Shown: positions 21,143-22,144 of the stretch, one piece after another
Layout: every line of letters starts with the position of its first letter
How positions within the stretch are numbered: position 1 is the stretch's first letter
Origin: an uncultured Alphaproteobacteria bacterium
GTDB taxonomy: Bacteria > Pseudomonadota > Alphaproteobacteria > Rs-D84
NCBI GenBank assembly: GCA_937901165.1
Contig: CALCGS010000070.1
Span: 1 to 22,144, forward strand
Length of the DNA stretch: 22,144 nucleotides
Direction: 5' to 3'
Made by a program: the position numbers and the translations under genes
The notes under the pieces: generated by a model
Databases searched by the model: none
Seen by the model: only the letters and a program-made list of their open reading frames with translations
Told to the model about the DNA's origin: nothing

Positions 21143-22141
21143 ATGATTGAAATAAAAGGTATGAGATGTGGTAGACGTATTTGCATAGATGATAATAACA
21201 ACGTCATTCGTAAACCAAACAAAAGCGACAGTGACAGAATAACAGAAATTAAATTTAACTTTAATGATAACTATGTTGTATCTGATGTATACGAAAAGAT
21301 TAAAGCAGAACAGGAAGCACCAACAGAACAGATAACAGCAGTAGCAGAAACAGTAACATTTTCAGAAACAACATATGAAGTTGAATATGAAACAGGAAGA
21401 AAAACAACAACAGTAACACCAACAGCAGAAATAATATCATTTATGGATAATAACAAAAAAACATGTTTATATAATGCTATTACAGAAATAAAAAATCTGT
21501 ATACAGCACCAAAACAGACAGCAGAAGAACAGGAAGCAACAGCAGAAAATAATAATGATGTAAAGGAAGAAAAAGCTATGAAAAAATCAACAAAAAAAGC
21601 AACAACAACAGAAACAGTAAAGACTATTGAAACAACAGCAGAAGTAAAGGAAGCACCAACAGCAGAAACAGAACAGACAACACTTAAAAAGTATTCAGCT
21701 TTTGTAAAAAATGAAGAAAACAAGACAGAAATAATCACAAAAGACTATGCAACAAAAAAAGCATTTATATCAGATTTAAAAGGTAATAATTATAAAATCT
21801 GTTTTGTATGTTTGGACAGTGAATATGATGAAGCAAGCAAAAAATATCATGAAACACTTGAAAAGAAAAAAGCAAGAGCAAAAGCAAATTACACAACAAA
21901 AAAAGTAATAGCAGAAACAGAAAAAGAGTATAGAAAAGTCACTGATGTTAAAAAGAATGATGATAACACATATACAGTATATTTTGACATGCTGACAGAA
22001 ATTGACGTAAAAATATATAAACGTTTACCAAAAATTGCAAAAGAATTTTTAAATAAAGCCGGTATATCATTAGTATCATCACCTGATACAGCTACAACAT
22101 TTTTCAAAGTACATAATCCTAAAACTAAAGCATATTTATGA
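21143..22141 (+). CDS. Unrecognised Glu/Thr/Ala/Lys-rich protein
   Basis: I do not recognise this 332-residue protein. It starts MIEIKGMRCGRRICIDDNNN, a compact beta-rich beginning, continues with a long low-complexity middle (about residues 55-190) built of Glu, Thr, Ala and Lys with words such as EAPTE/EAPTAE repeated, and ends with a more ordered part (KYSAFVKNEEN..., AFISDLKGNNYKICFVCLD, TYTVYFDMLTEIDVKIYKRL). There is no signal peptide or membrane segment. Threonine is encoded almost only by ACA and alanine mostly by GCA, unlike the neighbours, which suggests accessory, phage or plasmid origin. The start is the first ATG after a weak GAAGAAG; a longer frame runs back into skp and is rejected. 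It is divergent from skp with only 55 nt between. It might mark the edge of an integrated element to the right of the window. Confidence 0.6.
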   Translation: MIEIKGMRCGRRICIDDNNNVIRKPNKSDSDRITEIKFNFNDNYVVSDVYEKIKAEQEAPTEQITAVAETVTFSETTYEVEYETGRKTTTVTPTAEIISFMDNNKKTCLYNAITEIKNLYTAPKQTAEEQEATAENNNDVKEEKAMKKSTKKATTTETVKTIETTAEVKEAPTAETEQTTLKKYSAFVKNEENKTEIITKDYATKKAFISDLKGNNYKICFVCLDSEYDEASKKYHETLEKKKARAKANYTTKKVIAETEKEYRKVTDVKKNDDNTYTVYFDMLTEIDVKIYKRLPKIAKEFLNKAGISLVSSPDTATTFFKVHNPKTKAYL

Positions 22142-22144
22142 ATA

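Overview
The window looks like a chromosomal segment of a low-GC, Gram-negative alphaproteobacterium, possibly a host-associated or gut lineage with a trimmed genome. The clues are an alphaproteobacterial-type SspB, RecF and IF2 N-terminus, an RpoH with its diagnostic box, a full set of outer-membrane assembly genes (lptF, lptD, a surA-like gene, a bamB-like gene, a yfgM-like gene, skp, lpxD, a porin), strong A+T bias and very tight spacing. The exact order or family cannot be fixed from the sequence alone.

Layout, left to right. Positions 1-240 hold no convincing gene. 241-891 (-) is a short TolC-like protein whose last third does not look like TolC. 982-2656 (+) is a promoter, tRNA-Cys(GCA), recF and sspB. 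A bidirectional terminator separates these from tRNA-Val(UAC) and a SIMPL-domain gene on the minus strand. 3647-9420 (-) is one compact envelope operon read as lptF, lptD, surA-like, rlmN and a TIM-barrel gene resembling phosphoribosylanthranilate isomerase. A 176-bp divergent region follows, with a strong lptF promoter and a GC-rich hairpin in the nusA leader. 9597-13612 (+) is nusA-infB, without rimP before nusA, ylxR between the genes, or rbfA after infB.

13645-15850 is the most interesting part. A two-gene restriction-modification cassette (YhdJ-like adenine methyltransferase plus a putative PD-(D/E)XK-type endonuclease) is bounded by perfect 31-bp inverted repeats and an 8-bp direct repeat TTTATTTT, as expected of a transposition product, yet it encodes no transposase. 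It sits exactly between the infB terminator and the stop codon of the convergent bamB-like gene, so no host gene is broken. Its arginine codons are almost all AGA/AGG, while nusA and infB use mostly CGT/CGC.

15852-17262 (-) is a yfgM-like/bamB-like pair. 17314-19255 (+) is rpoH overlapped by a porin gene. 19279-21087 (-) is skp, a terminator, then lpxD. 21143-22141 (+) is an unrecognised Glu/Thr/Ala/Lys-rich protein of phage-like or accessory character.

Functionally, most host genes act in lipopolysaccharide synthesis and transport and in outer-membrane protein assembly, with the heat-shock sigma factor beside them. Several genes (lptF, lpxD, rpoH) have a good -10 box only 7-9 nt before the ATG and no Shine-Dalgarno sequence, which predicts leaderless mRNAs; others (nusA, yfgM-like, SIMPL) have clear ribosome sites. 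All functions are inferred by eye from motifs; no database search was run.
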